Shown piece after piece: positions 63,035 through 64,000 of a DNA stretch of 64,000 nucleotides. Position 1 is the stretch's first letter. The number at the start of each line of letters is the position of its first letter. Under the pieces are notes generated by a model. It was not told the DNA's origin. It made no database searches and worked only from the letters and a program-made list of their open reading frames with translations. Source of the stretch: Burhinus oedicnemus (taxonomy: Eukaryota; Chordata; Aves; Charadriiformes; Burhinidae); NCBI GenBank assembly GCA_008921705.1, contig VFFE01007103.1:160387-224386 (forward strand). The letters run 5' to 3'. Made by a program: the position numbers and the translations under genes.

Positions 63035-64000
63035 CAAAGGCACATCTCTTGTTCTTATAATTCAGTTATTTAAAGGAAAGGAGCAATACTCATCTCGCTG
63101 GCAAGGAGCACAAAGCAAACCAGTAATTCAGAAAATGATAAGAGAAAGAAAAGACAAAACATGACACACTCCATTAAGTTTTCCTTCTTTATTAGTGGGA
63201 AGAACATGGATGTTTTTGTCATGCAGTGTACTGACTTTGATGTAAGAAATGTAAGCCCATGCAAAACAATAGATTTTCTTATAGAAGTTAAGGAGGGAGT
63301 GGAAACAATTTTTTTAATTCTTTTTTGTTCGCACTGCCTTCTTTTATAGTCCCTGTTGGACTGAAGTAGGAACCTTAATATAGGAATGCAGATAATTTGA
63401 TTAAAGTTTGGGTTTAAGTACAGCTTGTAGAGTAGTGACATAGAGATGCCTGTCATTTGGGAAATCTGCAAAGACTTGTCCCAAAGCCTTGGGAGGGTGT
63501 TGCTTTGGTTCAGATCCTGAGTGAGATCAGCGCTGTGCTTTTATAATCAAGAGGCTGCTGTTGGGCTCAGGGTTGCAGTTGCAGACTCAGCCCCAAAGGA
63601 CCAGCTGCTCTGCCGTAAATTGGGGCTGGTACTGAGGGGGAGTGAAAGACAGAGTAAACACACAGAGTAGCAGTAAATGACAAGAGGATATGATATGTAA
63701 CATTAACCAGGCTCAGTGTTTGCTTAGGTTGTAGAATGGTCTTTTAAATCAATCTTTTATTATCAGTGGAGCCTTAGCAGTGCACTTAAATGGAGAACAA
63801 TGCAAGGACACAGAGACTTGGTGCAAAGTGAACATTCTGCTTTCTTTCCTAGCTCCGATTTTACAAGAAAACCATGGATAGATCCAGGTCATAACATTCA
63901 GATGTGAACTTTTTCCATGTTTGGCAACGTTTGGATTTGGGCTCTGATTTCATCCCCGTTCCTGCCATAAGGATTCATCTCAGTCACCAGTCCTGATATC

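Larger units (their letters stand above)
46674..64000 (+). other. TBXAS1: Downstream TBXAS1 intron (3' end outside window)
   Basis: The intron begins at donor GTGAGT. The next family segments (K-helix ExxR, PERF, haem Cys loop) were looked for and not found, so it appears to run at least 17.3 kb to the window end. Supported contents are CR1 tails at 48.3 and 53.4 kb, a sense-strand solo LTR at 49.1-49.6 kb, (TG)11 at 57471-57492, T16 at 57957-57972, T22 at 59002-59023, and a probable inverted-terminal-repeat element at 62808-63034. A 251-codon open frame at 60434-61189 is unexplained and discussed under findings. A small exon could have been missed. Confidence 0.75.

Noticed and set aside
46674..64000. 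Search for the next TBXAS1 exons (K-helix ExxR, PERF and haem-cysteine FxxGxRxCxG)
   Set aside because: No frame between splice signals gives these motifs. The exons are presumed to lie beyond the window, though a short exon could be missed by eye.

Overview
This window is vertebrate, almost certainly avian, nuclear DNA. It lies inside one large gene on the + strand, thromboxane-A synthase (TBXAS1, cytochrome P450 CYP5A1). Five consecutive coding exons are readable at 13182-13298, 21139-21227, 23652-23800, 25504-25634 and 46359-46673. Each has an AG acceptor and a GT donor, the intron phases join cleanly (0, 2, 1, 0), and the five total 801 bp (267 codons) with no stop or frameshift. They cover the P450 C-helix (WxxxR) through the I-helix (AGYETT). 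The N-terminal membrane anchor exons and the C-terminal ExxR and haem-cysteine exons were not found, so they should lie outside the window or at least beyond what I could recognise. About 98.7% of the window is intron.

The bird assignment rests on two kinds of repeat. One is CR1 LINE tails ending in ATTCTATG repeats (48.3 kb and 53.4 kb). The other is two solo LTRs of the common avian endogenous-retrovirus type that begins TGTCCTGG and ends with a GGGTTAAACCACGACA-like end (minus strand 19975-20640; plus strand 49098-49623). The first has a perfect 5-bp target duplication.

Layout: 1-13181 is upstream intron with an inverted-repeat pair near 9 kb and an old CR1 fragment. 13299-21138 is an intron with a motif-dense candidate regulatory block (about 13.9-14.4 kb), a MIR-type SINE and the antisense solo LTR. 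21228-23651 holds a decayed CR1-type reverse transcriptase on the minus strand. 23801-25503 is a short, plain intron. 25635-46358 (20.7 kb) holds a fossil Ty3/Gypsy integrase on the minus strand near 33.1-33.8 kb, two further candidate conserved non-coding blocks and a CR1 fragment. 46674-64000 holds two CR1 tails, the sense solo LTR, simple repeats and a probable short DNA transposon with terminal inverted repeats at 62808-63034.

I found no operon, phage, CRISPR, rRNA or tRNA content and no convincing second protein-coding gene. The other open frames read as chance ORFs in intron. The observations most worth checking are the Ty3/Gypsy integrase fossil, which keeps its 35-residue catalytic spacing but has lost an Asp; the canonical I-helix threonine in a thromboxane synthase; and the regulatory-looking block near 14.2 kb.
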